NCBI GenBank assembly: GCA_025200525.1
Contig: CM045767.1
Span: 117,178,021-117,242,020 of the forward strand
DNA length: 64,000 nucleotides
Reading direction: 5' to 3'
DNA from: Camellia lanceoleosa
Lineage: Eukaryota > Streptophyta > Magnoliopsida > Ericales > Theaceae
Below, one piece after another: positions 24,201-35,830 of this stretch. The translations under genes were made by a program, and so were the position numbers. The notes beneath the pieces were generated by a model that was given only the letters and a program-made list of their open reading frames with translations, made no database searches and was not told the origin of the DNA. Within the stretch, counting starts at the first letter, position 1; every line of letters starts with the position of its first letter.

Positions 24201-27200
24201 ACATTACTATATATCATGTTTTAATTTCGATTGATTTAGTAGTTGAACCGATGACCATTGACTAGGTGCTTTTTTCGTTCACACCAAGTTCAGTTTACAT
24301 AACATTGCTTTTTTGGTCAAAATGGTACATCTCGAACCGTACCGACCTATCTGGAACAAGATTCACAACTCTGCTTGCAACCATGGTGGTAGTGCAACAC
24401 TTTTCGTGTCACTTATGTTTCTCATACTCTATTTTTTCCCTTTCGTAAATACTAAATTCTCCTAGTTTTTGGCCAATTGTCGATTTCAACCAATTTAAAA
24501 AAGGACATATGGCAATTCGAGGAAGCAAAGGTTGCTTCATAAATGTCCATGCAACTATGCTAGTAATTCCCTTAGTATTAAGTTAATTCTCCACGTATTT
24601 TGGAAGGAAACAAAGAATTTAAACACATTTTTCAATTGTGCATGAGTGGAAGAAACTATGCATGGCAAGTCCATTCATTTATGAAAACCACATAATGGTG
24701 ATACTTTACAAAGAAAAATCTCTATAAACTATAGTGTCTCACACGTAGGCACATTGCAACAAATATCATCATATCATATCATATCATATCATATCATATT
24801 AGTATCAAGTTTTCCATGAACGAAATGATTCACTGTAGTTGGTACTTGATGTTGAGGAAGAATGCATCATGCTTGACCCCCAAGATTGTTTCACTAGTGA
24901 TCTTCCTAACTTGATAGTGACCAAGTTCAGTCCCTTCTTCTTGATCTTGTATTGATCCACGACCATCCTTGGTATCCTTTGTGGATACCTCATGAAATCC
25001 ACGATCAGGGTTCCACAAAAGAATGTAGAGGGAAGGTAACTCACGAAAAAACATGATTTTAAATCTTGGTTTTGGTTCAATGCAAATTGGCCAAGTTTGA
25101 ACAGGAAAATTAAGGTCCTGAACAGGATGGCCAATTCACAATGAGAACTAGTTAGACCGGATAAATTGCCAAGTTGACAACAAACTGGTTTGGTTCAACT
25201 CGGTTCGGGCCATGCAGGGTCATGTGCAACATTTGAAGCTTCAATTTCATCATTTTCTTTTTCATTTCTCCACCTCATTTGTACGATGTCAATGAATTCC
25301 ACAAAATCTGTAGAAGCCCCATATCTCTTCTCTACCTCTTGATTTTGATATCCAAGAAAATGATCAGGTGCCAACAAATAAGAGAGAGACAAGTGATTGC
25401 AAGAGATCCGGAAGCTCCAATCGATGACAATGGGTTGTAGCATTTAAGAAGCCCCATGTTGCAAAAGATGTGGTGGCTCTGTTCAACGATGAAGAGAATA
25501 GGTTGCAGCATCCAAAGAAGCACGTATTGCAAGAGATCCGACGCCAACAACCGAAGTATCATGGTGAGGCAGTCTGTCTTTAAATTTCTAATAGATGAAC
25601 TGAATTAAGTCTTTGTTGCTGCTTGTGCTATCCACTGTGAGTGGGCAGCCTCACTGCTGTGTGAGGGCTAATGCGTCTTGTATATCCCCTTTCTTTGATG
25701 GTCTCAAGTGCTAAAAGGTTCTGTTATACGGTATTGGGTAGAACTCAATCCCAAAAACTAGTTTGTGGGGTGAAGGGTGCCCTCACGGTTATATACTTCA
25801 CACTACTTCACTACCCATGCGACGTGCGACTTTGCTTCACGAGTTCTTGGTGGCTATTGGTGTATTTTGTCTTGGTGGCAACGTTTGTTATGAATGTATG
25901 ATGAAAAGGTGGTTCTATGTTATAGATATGATAACATATTTGCTTCTCGTTTTATATGACATTAAAAGCAAAACATTTAATAAATTTTACCTAATTAAAA
26001 ACCTCTCCTTTCTCTTACTATTTAAAAACCTCATATTTTACACATTGTGTGCTACAATTAGTATATTGGCTTGTGATTTAATAATTATTTCATTATTATC
26101 AAATAAGCAAAACATGCTCCATACGTCGCCAAAAAAGTGACAAATTGAGCTTAAGAGTAGAAAAAATATGTATTGTTGAATTTTTTAGGGGTTGCTACTT
26201 GCTAACAATTTTTAAAAATTCACAACAATATTAATTGATTCCCAATACATATCGCTCGATACTCTTGATAGGCTGACAAGGCTACGCTGCGACCAATACC
26301 AATACGTCTCCCGATACCGCTATTTGGAACCATGGTCATAATGGCAGTCCACTATAACATTAGTTTGTCTGGAGAATGACTGCAACCCAACCCACTTTGG
26401 ATTGTGTCAAATCCAAGAAAGGTTCCTTCTATTCTAGAGCAGGATTGAGGGAGAATCAAAGGTCAACCCAAACACACCCCATTGCCATTCTTAACAAACA
26501 AGAGAAATTCTATAAATATTCTCTTTAATGTTAATGTATCTTTGATCAAAGCAATAGCGTATTATTTAGTTCGAAGGAAAAGTTAGGAACTAGATTTTCT
26601 CAAAGAAAATGCCAAAGAGAGTCAAAGTAGTGCATAATATATCATACATATAATGTACCTGACCTTAATGCAAGACACAATAAAATTACATATAATGCTG
26701 TAATCATTTATGATGAGATATAAACAGCTATGTAAATATCATAACAACTAAACACATTGTAAATCATAATTAAAGGGGAAAAAAAAAAAAAAACCAACAA
26801 CAACAACAGCAACAAAGACCTTATAAACCAACAATCAATGCACGAGACTTAGGTTCGTCAAATGGAATTGTACTGGGAAAGAAATGAAAAGATATGAAAA
26901 CAGTGTCATGCTAATTAAATTATATTGGCTCACAGTATAGGTTATGGAAAAAGGCCAACAACAACTAGCATAATAAAGATTATTTATGTGAAAGTGAATC
27001 AAACCTGAGCTTTTGAATCCTCTGGACCAGGAGTAGAAGAATTTCCATTTCCTAACAAACAAGGTGACAGTTTTGAGGCCAGTTCATCAGGGGATTCAGA
27101 AGACATGGTCATATCTTCAAGTTCAGCGTCCACCTCCACATCGGTAATCGAACTTGTACTGTTGACATTATTAGCAGAAGCCAAAAACTTTTGACCAGAT

Positions 27201-30200
27201 GGATCTTTCTTTCCAAGGTTGATTCCCATTTGAAACTGATTAAAGTGCTTTTCCTCCAAAGAGTCACTAATATCACCATAGGTGCAGCAAGGGGACTGCC
27301 ATTTCTTGTTGTCAGATCTAAAGTTTCTGGATAAAGAATCTTCTTTCTTATTTAAATTTCCCTTAATTGCCTTGTTTCTACCAGAATTCATCGCTTCTCT
27401 TGGCATTGAATAAATGTATTGGTCAAGAGCTTGACGTTGCTTGCTTGTTTTAGGGCCAACACATGAAGCAGGAACAAATCTCAATCTGGATGAATATCTG
27501 ACACATCCATCCTTCCACCCATCCCTGCTACTAATACCCAAAGGATTATTCCATTCTGCAATTTCATCATTGCCAGCAAATCTGTCACTTGGCTCATCCA
27601 GTTCAATCACTGGATCCAAGTTCTCTGGCCTCATTTCCCTATCTGGAATGGTAAGCATTTCACCCAGTGTGCTACCCTTACCAACTTCTCCAACAACCTG
27701 ATACTTTTGGGACATCTTCCACCTCTCTGAAAGTCTCTTCTTGGCCTCCTTACTTACAGATGACTCCATTAAATTCAATGACATAAACTTCCGCCGGTTA
27801 CTCCAGTGAAAGGACTTTCTGGACATTGACACCTCTGATTCACTTGCGGAATCACTGCCAGAAACATTATATGAGCTCTCATCCGCAGCATATCCCTTAA
27901 TGGAGGACAAATTTATCGGATCACTGCAAAAGCTCTCTCTCATTTTCCTAGTAATCTCCTTCGCTATTTCTCTCGGTTCTTTAGACATCAGCCTTGAAAA
28001 AGCAGCATCACTAGATATATTTTTCTCAACCCATGCTCTTGTCTCCCCAGTGCCAATACTCGGATATTCCAAGAGCTTCCTAGAATCTAACACAGGACAA
28101 TGTGAAGAAGAGGGTGATAAAGCAGATTTACTAGCATGCCGCACCTTTTCAAGGTTCGGTTTTAGAACAACAATCCTTTTTGGGAGGATGTCTGTCTCAT
28201 GCTTCCCTTCTAATTGAATTTTTGATGACTTAAGAGGTTTTTGAGCACCACGATGATTGTAGGAGTGGGTAGAAAGACTACTAAGATGTTTCCAATGAGA
28301 GCCAGTGTCAGACCGAGAAGTCTCTTTCTCTGATTTCCAGCCAATGGTATTGCTTTCATAGTTTACCGAATTTGTTGGCTTTAGCACTGCTATGTGACCG
28401 CAATGTGATCTGGGAGCAGAACCTTTCAGATCAGAAAGATGCTTTGCAAACAAAGAATCTTGTTGCCGAAGATATTGCATCAATAGGTCCTGGTTAGTAT
28501 CCAGCCTGTCAAACGTATCACAAAATTCTTTTGAATCATCAGGCGTTTCGTCAGCAGAAAGACATTTCACATTCATCAGCTTGCGTCGAATGAATGCCAT
28601 CTCTGCTTCAGAATACCTTGGATTTACAGTCCCCTTCGCTGGGTGACTTCCCCTATCAACTTCTGATGTTTCCAAAACTTCATACACATCCTTAAATTCT
28701 TGCTGCTCCATGGAGTTTTTCCTATTCATTCGGCGTTCATAAGGTTTTCCATCCCTTTGGGATACTACTGAGATGGTCCTGTGTCGGTAAGTTTCCGAGA
28801 ACCTCTTATCTTGTCTATGAAGAGGCAGCTGAGGTGGCAACCCATCAAGACCCATCAATCTGGTAATGACACTACCTGGAAGTCTCTTGGACTCGGTTTC
28901 TTTTGACATTTCTTCTGCTAATAATTTCTTTATTGGTGTTCCAATTACTCGTCTGGAAGAGCTCCTCCCCAACTCGCATGTGAACTACAAACAGAAAATG
29001 AATTTTTTTAATTCGAAATTCCTCTTAAAAAATAAAGAACAAAGAACTAGAGTCTGATGCCAATCAGCAGATTTCTAAATGACAATACACCAATTCAAAT
29101 CATAAAGCTCTAATATAAATACAAACAAGAAATCAACTCACCAAATCTTCCTTGGTGGTACCACCAATGTAAGAACTATAGTCTGATGCCAATTTTGGTA
29201 CACTTCTTTGTTTTTGAGTTTGCCTGTTTCCTGTAAATGAATATAGACAACATTATAGAATGGTAATTCCAAGATGATATATACATATGACCACACATAC
29301 AGAGGCTTGCAAATTGTGTGTACAGAAATTTCAAATCACCAAAACCAAAGCCATGAAACAATGGCAGGAAACATGCAATAGAAAGCACAAAATTAAGAGA
29401 GAATCGCATCTAACACACTAAGTTCATTTGAAATGATTACATTATCCAACTCGACTCCAAAACTCAAAAATTTAAAATTTAAAATTCAATAAAAATAAAA
29501 TAAAAATTTGTACAATTCAGATTTTCTGAAGAAACACAAGCAAGTACAATGAGAGGAAAAAAATACAGAAATCAAAGAAAATTTTGATATATGCTAAATT
29601 TCTAAATCACGAATCAGAGAAGTACTAAATAAACTAACCATAGGAGCTTCTAAAGCGCTATACACTGCAATTATTTCTCATGATAACCCTCAAACTAAAA
29701 AAGAACAAACGAAATCATTTTCACACCACTACAGCAAAGGCACTACTCAATTGCACTTGCAAACAAAACTTTAACAAAAGCACTAGAAAAGCCAAAACTC
29801 AAACTAACTAATAAATAAGCTCCACGCTTCCCAAAGTGCAAAGAGACAAATAAAAACAGAAACGAACACCAAGTACCCGTTTGGTTACTGAGAAAATGAA
29901 GGAAAGGAAAGCAGAATTTTCAAAATCACAAGCCTCAATTCTTTGAAAATATGAGAATTATTTAATTAAAAAAATTACTAAAATAAGGTAAATCAATTTG
30001 TCTGCCTTGTTTGAGGTGAAATTTTTAGCTTTTCGAAAACATAAAAAGAAAATCCTCAAATAAAACAGAGGCACCACTCAATTGCACTTGCAAACAAACC
30101 TTGTTAGCAAAATAAAAGCCTAAACTCAACCTTACTAAAGAGCAAAGAGACAAACAAAAGCAGAAAGAAACACAAATGATCCGTTTGGTTAGTGAGAAAA

Positions 30201-30681
30201 TGAAGGAAAAGAAAGCAGAATTTTCAAAATTCAAGCCTCAATTTTTTGAAAAATGAAAACTATTTAATAAAAAAATCATTAAAATCAGGCAAATCAATTA
30301 TCTGCCACATTTGAGGTGAAATTCATAGCTTTTAAAGAACATAAAAGAAATCCTCAAACGATCATTTCCTTTGCTTTTTCTCAAAATCACAAAAATGAGC
30401 AAAAATTTGAGGAGAAATTTGCAGCTCTTCAAAAACATAAAAGAAAATCATCAAACAGCCATTTACTTTGCTTTTTCTCAGCTTCTCAGCAACCAAACAG
30501 ACATACATTTAATAATTTAAAAAAAAAACTCTCTTGATTTCTCGGTTTTCCCAGCAACCAAACAGACATACATTATGGTGTTGTGAGTGCGCGTGGGACA
30601 CACACAGAGAGAGAGAGAGAGAGACTGACCTTCATTGGTGGTAGGAACTTTCGACTTCTTCTTTTGCCGAACTCTCTCCAT
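17660..30681 (-). CDS. TRM/LONGIFOLIA-like protein with DUF3741 motif and DUF4378 domain (five exons)
   Basis: Proposed coding exons on the minus strand are 30681-30630, 29230-29142, 28984-27005, 19018-18832 and 18240-17660, encoding 962 residues. Every junction has GT-AG ends and the phases agree. The start MERVRQKKKSKVPTTNEG lies in exon 1. RLMGLD at residues 89-94 is the DUF3741-type (VARLMGL) motif. The last 150 residues form a DUF4378-like domain (YLIDVLIDSGF, then WLRSERRLLFDLINS, and a closing acidic helix). This is the architecture of TRM proteins, of which some bind TON1 and act on cortical microtubules, the preprophase band and cell elongation. Which TRM subgroup it is cannot be settled by eye. 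No disabling change is seen. A GA/CT-rich leader lies upstream (about 30900-31180). The 8-kb third intron is unusual. Confidence 0.88.
18832..19018 (-). CDS. TRM-like gene, exon 4
   Basis: A 187-base exon begins after AG at 19020-19019 and ends before GT at 18831-18830. It encodes EPHIEPSKEDPVPLQCPVPE onward to SGSECFERVSADLQ, a Pro/Ser-rich linker of the sort that precedes DUF4378 in this family. Entry is phase 0 and exit is one base into a codon, matching both neighbours. Confidence 0.88.
21070..21088. repeat. Homopolymer run of 19 C
   Basis: An uninterrupted C run follows GGATGGA in otherwise AT-rich intron sequence. The length may be unreliable in sequencing. Confidence 0.9.
22003..22110. 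repeat. LTR-like block, related to 25736-25835
   Basis: The shared order is GGGTAGAA and TCAA, then a CTAGTT word, then GTGCCCTCAC or GTGTCCTCAC, TTATATA, CACA, and ACCCATGCGACGTG or ACCCAGGCGATGTG before GACTTTG. This kind of sequence occurs in LTRs of plant retroelements, but no complete element is visible here. Confidence 0.45.
23524..23752. mobile_element. Tourist-like MITE with TTA target duplication
   Basis: The terminal inverted repeats GGCCTCGTTTGG and CCAAACGAGGCC are perfect over 12 bases and continue imperfectly for about 23. TTA flanks both ends (23521-23523 and 23753-23755), the 3-base duplication of the PIF/Harbinger superfamily. The interior repeats CTTTTTGGCTAA words. It sits inside intron 3 of the TRM-like gene. 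Confidence 0.85.
24771..24798. repeat. ATATC microsatellite
   Basis: About five and a half tandem copies of the pentamer ATATC lie in intron 3. Confidence 0.85.
25736..25835. repeat. LTR-like block, related to 22003-22110
   Basis: It has the same order of words as the block 3.7 kb to its left in the same intron. Complete element ends were not found. Confidence 0.45.
27005..28984 (-). CDS. TRM-like gene, exon 3 (main exon with RLMGLD motif)
   Basis: The acceptor AG is at 28986-28985 and the donor GT at 27004-27003; both ends are phase 0. It encodes 660 residues starting FTCELGRSSSRRVIGTPIKK, with PGSVITRLMGLDGLPPQ close behind and a Ser-rich, charged central region including EPREIAKEITRKMRESF. 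It ends GPEDSKAQ. Confidence 0.9.
29142..29230 (-). CDS. TRM-like gene, exon 2
   Basis: An 89-base exon between AG (29232-29231) and GT (29141-29140) encodes NRQTQKQRSVPKLASDYSSY and then IGGTTKEDL. It takes one base from exon 1 and ends in phase 0. Confidence 0.85.
29740..30460. repeat. Tandem duplication inside intron 1 of the TRM-like gene
   Basis: Two units with a period of about 329 bases align well: CAATTGCACTTGCAAACAAA at about 29749 and 30078, later CGTTTGGTTA, GAAAATGAAGGAAA, CAGAATTTTCAAAAT, and TTTGAGGTGAAATT. A third, partial unit follows at about 30402-30460. Confidence 0.75.
30630..30681 (-). CDS. TRM-like gene, exon 1 (start codon)
   Basis: ATG at 30681-30679 opens a 52-base coding exon for MERVRQKKKSKVPTTNE plus the first base of a Gly codon, then the donor GTCAGT. 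It joins exon 2 in frame. The start is chosen because it is the first in-frame ATG that splices cleanly. No cDNA supports it. Confidence 0.75.
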
Positions 30682-31190
30682 TTACCACTCATTCAACAAA
30701 CACAAAGTCAAAAGAGAAAAAAAAGGAAATTCCAGAGAGAAAAATCCTCGAAAGTGCTTCCAAGTAGAGATAGAAAAGATTCACGAAGATCACGAGAGCA
30801 AAAACCCTAGCCTTTCAGCTAAATTCACACACAACTTACATACAAAATCTAACAACAGATCTTCAAAATCTATCTAGAGAGAGAAAAACAAAATAAAATA
30901 GAAAGCACAAAAACTTTTAGAGAGAGAAAATGAGAGACGAAAGGCATTGTTCAGAAAGAGAAAGAGAAGGGATATTAATGAATGAAGGCCAGAATCGAAA
31001 CATCGAAGGAGATAAGTCCTTGCTGGGTTTTTTTGAACATTCAAATCGTGATGTGAGGGAGAGGAGAGAGGAGAGAGGAGAGAGAGAGAGAGAGAGAGAG
31101 TAACTGGACCTTGAGTCCTGACCTTCTGGGCGGGCAAGTCCGAGGGTCTCGTATGGTGCACAGCGCTTTGTCCTACCTGCCACGTTTCCG
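30682..31190 (-). promoter_or_regulatory. 5' leader and proximal promoter region of the TRM-like gene
   Basis: The plus strand is rich in GA (CT on the gene strand), with a dense GA microsatellite at 31057-31100. CT-rich leaders are common near plant transcription starts. No clear TATA box was found, and the exact start is unknown. Confidence 0.4.
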
Positions 31191-32494
31191 AATTTAGTTA
31201 GGCCACGTCGTGTGCATGCTCGTTTGGCCTAGTTCAGAATTTGTTAGACAATTGGTTGGCTCAAGTATCTTTTTATTTTGTCTTTTTTCACCTTAAACTG
31301 TCCGTTTTTTTTTTTTTTTTTTGTTGTTTTTGTTGCTGTCAAAAACTAGTTTTGGTTTTCACTATTCAAAAAATAAAAAATATATTTATATTATGTTTAA
31401 TTTTGAGTTTTTAAAAATAATTTTTAATTCGTATTTCATTATTTTTAATTAATTTTAATCAATTTTTTGGTCTTGATATATTTTAAAAGTATAAAATTTG
31501 AACATATATTAAATAAAATATTGAATATAATAAAATATGAAAAAATATATATATATATTTTTTTTTTGTATTCAATGAATTTTTGAAAGATTTTTGCACA
31601 AAATTTATATTTTTCATGTGTATTTAAATTAAGTGAATCTAAAAACTAAAAAAAAAAAATTTATTAAAATATTTTGAAAAATCACCAAAAGTAAAAATAT
31701 ACTAAACTAATTTATTAAAAATATATTAAAATGGTTTTTGAAAATTTCAAACCAAACTAAACATGTGTTTTTAATATATATTTGAATTTTTTTATAAAAA
31801 ATATTGTATATTTTGTATGAAAATATGAATAATAAAATTATAAATTTTTTAATTATTTTTAAAATATATTCTATGACCGCACGTTAATTAAAAAAATTAT
31901 TTTTTGTTATGATGCTAAAAATAATGTATTTTGTAATAGTGATAGCAACCGGTGACAATAATGACGATGGTGGAATGGTGGTGGCCACTTTGGTAGCTAT
32001 GGCCATGATGACAATAATAAGAAAAATGCTTGAGAGCACTAAAAAAGGATCACTAGAGGGAGCACTAATGATGTAGCAGTAGGCCCCGTCCACTTTCTAT
32101 GCCTTGTTTTTATTTTTTTATTATTTTTTTTGTCATTCCCAATGTATTAGTGCTATTAGTGGTGTATTTTTTAGTGGTCTAAATCATTATTACAATAATA
32201 ATGATGAAATTGGTAAGATTTTAATTTAAAAATTAGATTTTATCTTTAAAATGTGAAGTATTATTTTTTTTTTTGTCTAAATTGATTATTTTTTCCGTTA
32301 ATCATTAAAAATATTTCCCTTTAATTTTCATTGTCTTCAATGCCACATAAAAAAAAATATTTTTTAACAAAAACAAATGAAAAGCAATATAGATATATTT
32401 TTTTTAATTTCAATATATGGATGTGGTGTTTAAATTTGAAACCGTTTTCTTGAGATTCCTAACTTCTTCTCTTTTTTTTTTTTTGAAAAATGTT
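31191..32494. other. AT-rich intergenic region
   Basis: No gene is seen. 31195-31345 resembles 35308-35463 (shared GTGTGCATGC or ATGTGCATGC, TTGACAATTGGTTG, TGTTGTTTTTG and TGTCAAAAA words in the same order). 31916-32345 resembles 60140-60440, a dispersed repeat with a variable GGTGGTGAT-type core and a GAAATTGGTAAG word in both. Confidence 0.5.
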
Positions 32495-32860
32495 TGAGGC
32501 CCGAAATCAAGGGCTCAAATTTGGCTCGAATTTTGTGTTTTGAATTTTTTTTTTCCCTCTTTTTCTTCCTTTTCTTTCTTCTTTTTCTTTCTTTCTTTGA
32601 TTTCTTCTTCTTCTTCTTCATTTGAACACAGGCGAGAGAGAAACAGAGGAGAGAGGCGAGAGAGAGAGTCGTCGTCGTCGTCGCAATTCGTACCGATCAT
32701 CGCTAAATGTCGCCGTCACTCGTCAGATTGCACTGCTTTTGCCTCCGCCTCAAATTTCATTTTATGGCCCCTCGATTCGCTTCTCCTTCTTCTTCCTCCT
32801 TCTCTTCTTCTTCTTTCTCAAATTCGAGCCAAATTCGGGCCCCAGTTTTCGGGCTCTGTA
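32495..32860. repeat. Fold-back sequence with about 40-base inverted arms
   Basis: The left arm (GGCCCGAAATC, then GGCTCAAATTTGGCTCG) is largely the reverse complement of the right arm (CGAGCCAAATTCGGGCCCC, then TTTTCGGGCTC). Between them are CT-rich and GAGA-rich tracts with a TCGTCG repeat. The ORFs here (Ser/Phe-rich on one strand, Lys-rich on the other) come from simple sequence. It could be a MITE or a captured leader. Confidence 0.55.
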
Positions 32861-33088
32861 TTGGGGCTGTTTTTTTTTTTATAGGTACAATGATATGTAA
32901 GTTATGGGCTAATTTAATAATGGCATTTGACCTAATAGTTATGTAATTTCGTTTATGATATAAGATTTCGGATTTAACTCCCAAATAGAAAATTTTGATA
33001 TCTTTTGTGATATTTAGTTTCTTTCTTTTCTATTATGGGGGTTATATGTGATTCGTAGTGGCGGTTGGGTTTGGATAGGCTTGGTGAA

Positions 33089-33575
33089 GGCTTCGTTTGG
33101 CAATAGATTTTTCGGCTAAATTAATTACAAAAAGATAAAATAGGTTAAAAAGTAAATAAGACAAATATCACATTTAAATTATAATCATTTTAGTTTTTCT
33201 TTCACAAAAGTCAAAAAGACAAAAAAAAATCAATCCAAACAAACTTTTACCCATGCAAAGTCAAAAAGCCAATTAAAAAAAGGGTAAACTACCAATAGGT
33301 CCTACTTTTAAGACTTATTACCCATTAAGTCCTATTGATAAATTTATTAAGTGATAAAGATAAATTTATCAGTCTTTTATTTTTATGAATAAATTTATAG
33401 TGATAAATTTATCAGTCTCTTTATTTTTATGCATAAATTTATAGTGATAAATTTATCAATCTCTTATTTTTATAGTGTTAAATTTATTAGTTAGGACCTG
33501 TAGGTAAATAAATCTAGTTAATAGGACTGATTGGTAAGTACCCCTTAAAAAAACCCATTGCCAAAAGACAATTTT
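33089..33575. mobile_element. Tourist-like MITE remnant split by another TIR element
   Basis: It begins GGCTTCGTTTGGCAATAG and has a weak inverted partner (CCATTGCCAAAAGACAAT) at its right. The interior CAAAAAGTC words are those of the other GTTTGG elements. 33282-33544 is inserted in it. Confidence 0.45.
33282..33544. mobile_element. TIR element with internal tandem repeats, family B copy 1
   Basis: The ends GGGTAAACTACCAATAGGTC and the reverse complement of GACTGATTGGTAAGTACCCC are inverted repeats of about 23 bases. The core is three imperfect copies of a roughly 47-base unit (GATAAATTTATCAGTCTCTT and ATTTTTATG). A second, right-truncated copy is at 58531-58736. Confidence 0.65.
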
Positions 33576-34135
33576 ATTGACTTTCTAACTATTATAGATT
33601 AATGGTCTTTTTGATAATGTAAATATTTCTCATTATATAATTATTCTTCAATCTATTGACCAAAAAAAAAGTTATGGGCCAATTTTGAATTTTTCACAAA
33701 TTCAACCATATAAAACTCAACTCACTAACCATTATTGTAGATGAATTTAAGAATTTAAATTGTGAATTTATGCCATTTTTTATTATTTAGATGCATATTA
33801 TTGAAATTAGGGAGTTGGTTATAATTAATGACGAAGGAATTACCATTGACACATCAAAAAGAGTAAGTTTATAAGTACAAAAATTAAACACGGAATATAA
33901 CACAACCTTCTCATAAGGATTGAGGCTCGCATATGTGAGACTCACATGTAGGATCCACCTCTTGTAAAAATATATGTCTTATTCTGTATTTGGTTTGTAT
34001 TCACAACTCATCCAATGCTTCATTTTAAATTTTGAAAAAAAGGGCTAATATATCATTTAAAAAGGGTATCAACAATTAATGGCATAATCTGTATTTCTAC
34101 CAGAAAGATAACTTGACAACACAACGCCATATTTA

Positions 34136-34402
34136 GGCCAAGTTTGGGAATAAGAGAAAAAATCAAAAAGTCAAAAAGTTACTCAAAAAGTTAAAAAGTT
34201 AACACTATTCACCAAAATTCAATAATTACGGCTGCACAACTCCCAATTCGAATTTTTCTTACAAATCAATTTTTACAATTTTTTATTACACATTTTTTCA
34301 TAAAAAGTTAAAAAGTTAACTCAAACATCCATATTTTCAACATCAATTTTTTAGTCCAAAAAGACAAAAAATACACTTATTTAGGACACTCCAAACAACC
34401 CC
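34136..34402. mobile_element. Tourist-like MITE with TTA target duplication
   Basis: It starts GGCCAAGTTTGGGAA and ends CTCCAAACAACCCC, flanked by TTA on both sides (34133-34135 and 34403-34405). Interior words are AAAAAGTTAAAAAGTTAAC. It is non-coding. Confidence 0.7.
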
Positions 34403-34405
34403 TTA

Positions 34406-35830
34406 TTGTTTGAAAGAGAAACTGAACTCAAGCGCATCAAACCATGGCACTAATTCAAAATGATACTTCAAATTAACATAATATTTATTGGATAAGTTAC
34501 ATTGATCTCTAATAAAATTTTAAAATATATATACAATTTTATAATTTCCACATAATTATATTGATTTTTCTTTTAATAAAGTTCAAGAGATGAAAACTAA
34601 TATAAATAATGTGAACAAACAAGAATAAATAATAAACTATATATTTCGAGGTAAAAGATAGGACAAATTTATTTTTCCATTCATATGGCTAGAATATTGA
34701 TGAAAAATGGGTTAAATGCTACGTGAATTAAAATCTTAAGAAGGTTCAATTTTGTTTTGTAATGTCATGTTTAAATTCAAATTTGATGACAATCTATTGG
34801 AATTTTAAATTTGTGAAAGGAAAGAAAAAGAAGAAGGAAAATATATATATATATATATAAAATAAAAAAGACAAAAAAAAAGGGACTAATTTATTCACTT
34901 TTTGCTTTTTCTTTCTTTTGCTTCTAAAAATTCATTTATAAATTCAAAATTTAAACGCATCCATCCTTCTATGTGTTTTGTGCATGGAGTTCAAAATTCA
35001 ATTGAAATATTACAACTTAAATGTAGTTATTTTTGTTTTAATCATATTCATATGAGATTACTATAATTTATACTCTATCTGCCCCCAAATTGTTTATCCA
35101 TTTTGTGCATTCGTGCGTTTTAATTGGATAAAAAATAATATATTTTCTTTAAAAAAAAAAAAATTTTAAAAATCACAAATTAAAAGAAATGTACAAAAAA
35201 TAAATAAATCCTGTGACACTTATCATTAAATTTAAAACACTTTTTTATTTATTTTTTATTTTTTTATTTTTTAACAAATGCCTTAGCATTTGTCGGCTGA
35301 ATTTACTTTCGACCACCTCATGTGCATGCTTGCTTGGCTTAATTCAAAAAGTGTTGACAATTGGTTGTTTGAGGTATCTTTTTTTCTGTCTTTTTATTCC
35401 TAAAAATAATTTAATTTACACTTGTTTTGTTTTTGTTGTTTTTTTGCTATTGTCAAAAAAGTTTAATATGAAAAAAGAATTCAAAAAAAAATTTAATAAA
35501 TATTTTTTTGATAACGAAAAATCTGGGTCAATGATAATTAAACTATGCATAATTCACATATGCATTACGTTATGTGGTGCTGAGAGGGCATATTCATTTT
35601 TTATGTTAAAAAAAAAATTCCGTTAATTTTCTTTTTCTTTCATACTAATGCAAAATCATAATTTTATCTAAACAAACAAAATAAAAATTATATTCGTCTA
35701 TTTTTTATTTTTGATTTCAAGGTGTTCGGGTGGAATTCAAATTTGATCCCTTGTTTCAATGCATATGATTCGAATGTACTATTTAAGATGAACTTGGTGA
35801 ATTTAATTAGGGATTACTATTGACATATCA
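34406..35830. other. AT-rich intergenic region
   Basis: No gene was found. The ORF at 35213-35626 is built from poly-T and poly-A codons (Phe, Lys, Asn) and shows no domain. 35308-35463 is the partner of 31195-31345. Confidence 0.6.

Larger units (their letters stand above)
19019..27004 (-). other. Third intron of the TRM-like gene, about 8 kb and filled with repeats
   Basis: No conserved coding sequence is seen on either strand. It contains a Tourist-like MITE (23524-23752), a 19-base run of C (21070-21088), an ATATC microsatellite (24771-24798), two related LTR-like blocks (22003-22110 and 25736-25835), and a small direct duplication around 23928-24012. ORFs at 24805-25134 and 25195-25562 on the minus strand have no known domain and may be decayed element pieces. 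An undetected small exon cannot be excluded, but the phases do not need one. Confidence 0.7.

Noticed and set aside
24805..25562. Minus-strand ORFs in intron 3
   Set aside because: They are short, overlapping, without recognised domains, and not needed by the splice phases.
28970..28972. TTG at 28972 as the start of the TRM-like protein
   Set aside because: It is not an ATG and lies inside an exon. Upstream exons with matching phases supply a proper ATG at 30681.
32430..32984. Overlapping ORFs rich in Lys, Ser or Phe
   Set aside because: They are translations of CT, GA and poly-T tracts, open in several frames on both strands, with no domain.
35213..35626. 137-residue ORF, hydrophobic and Lys-rich
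   Set aside because: It is built from T and A runs with no domain or codon signal, and lies in a repeat-rich AT region.
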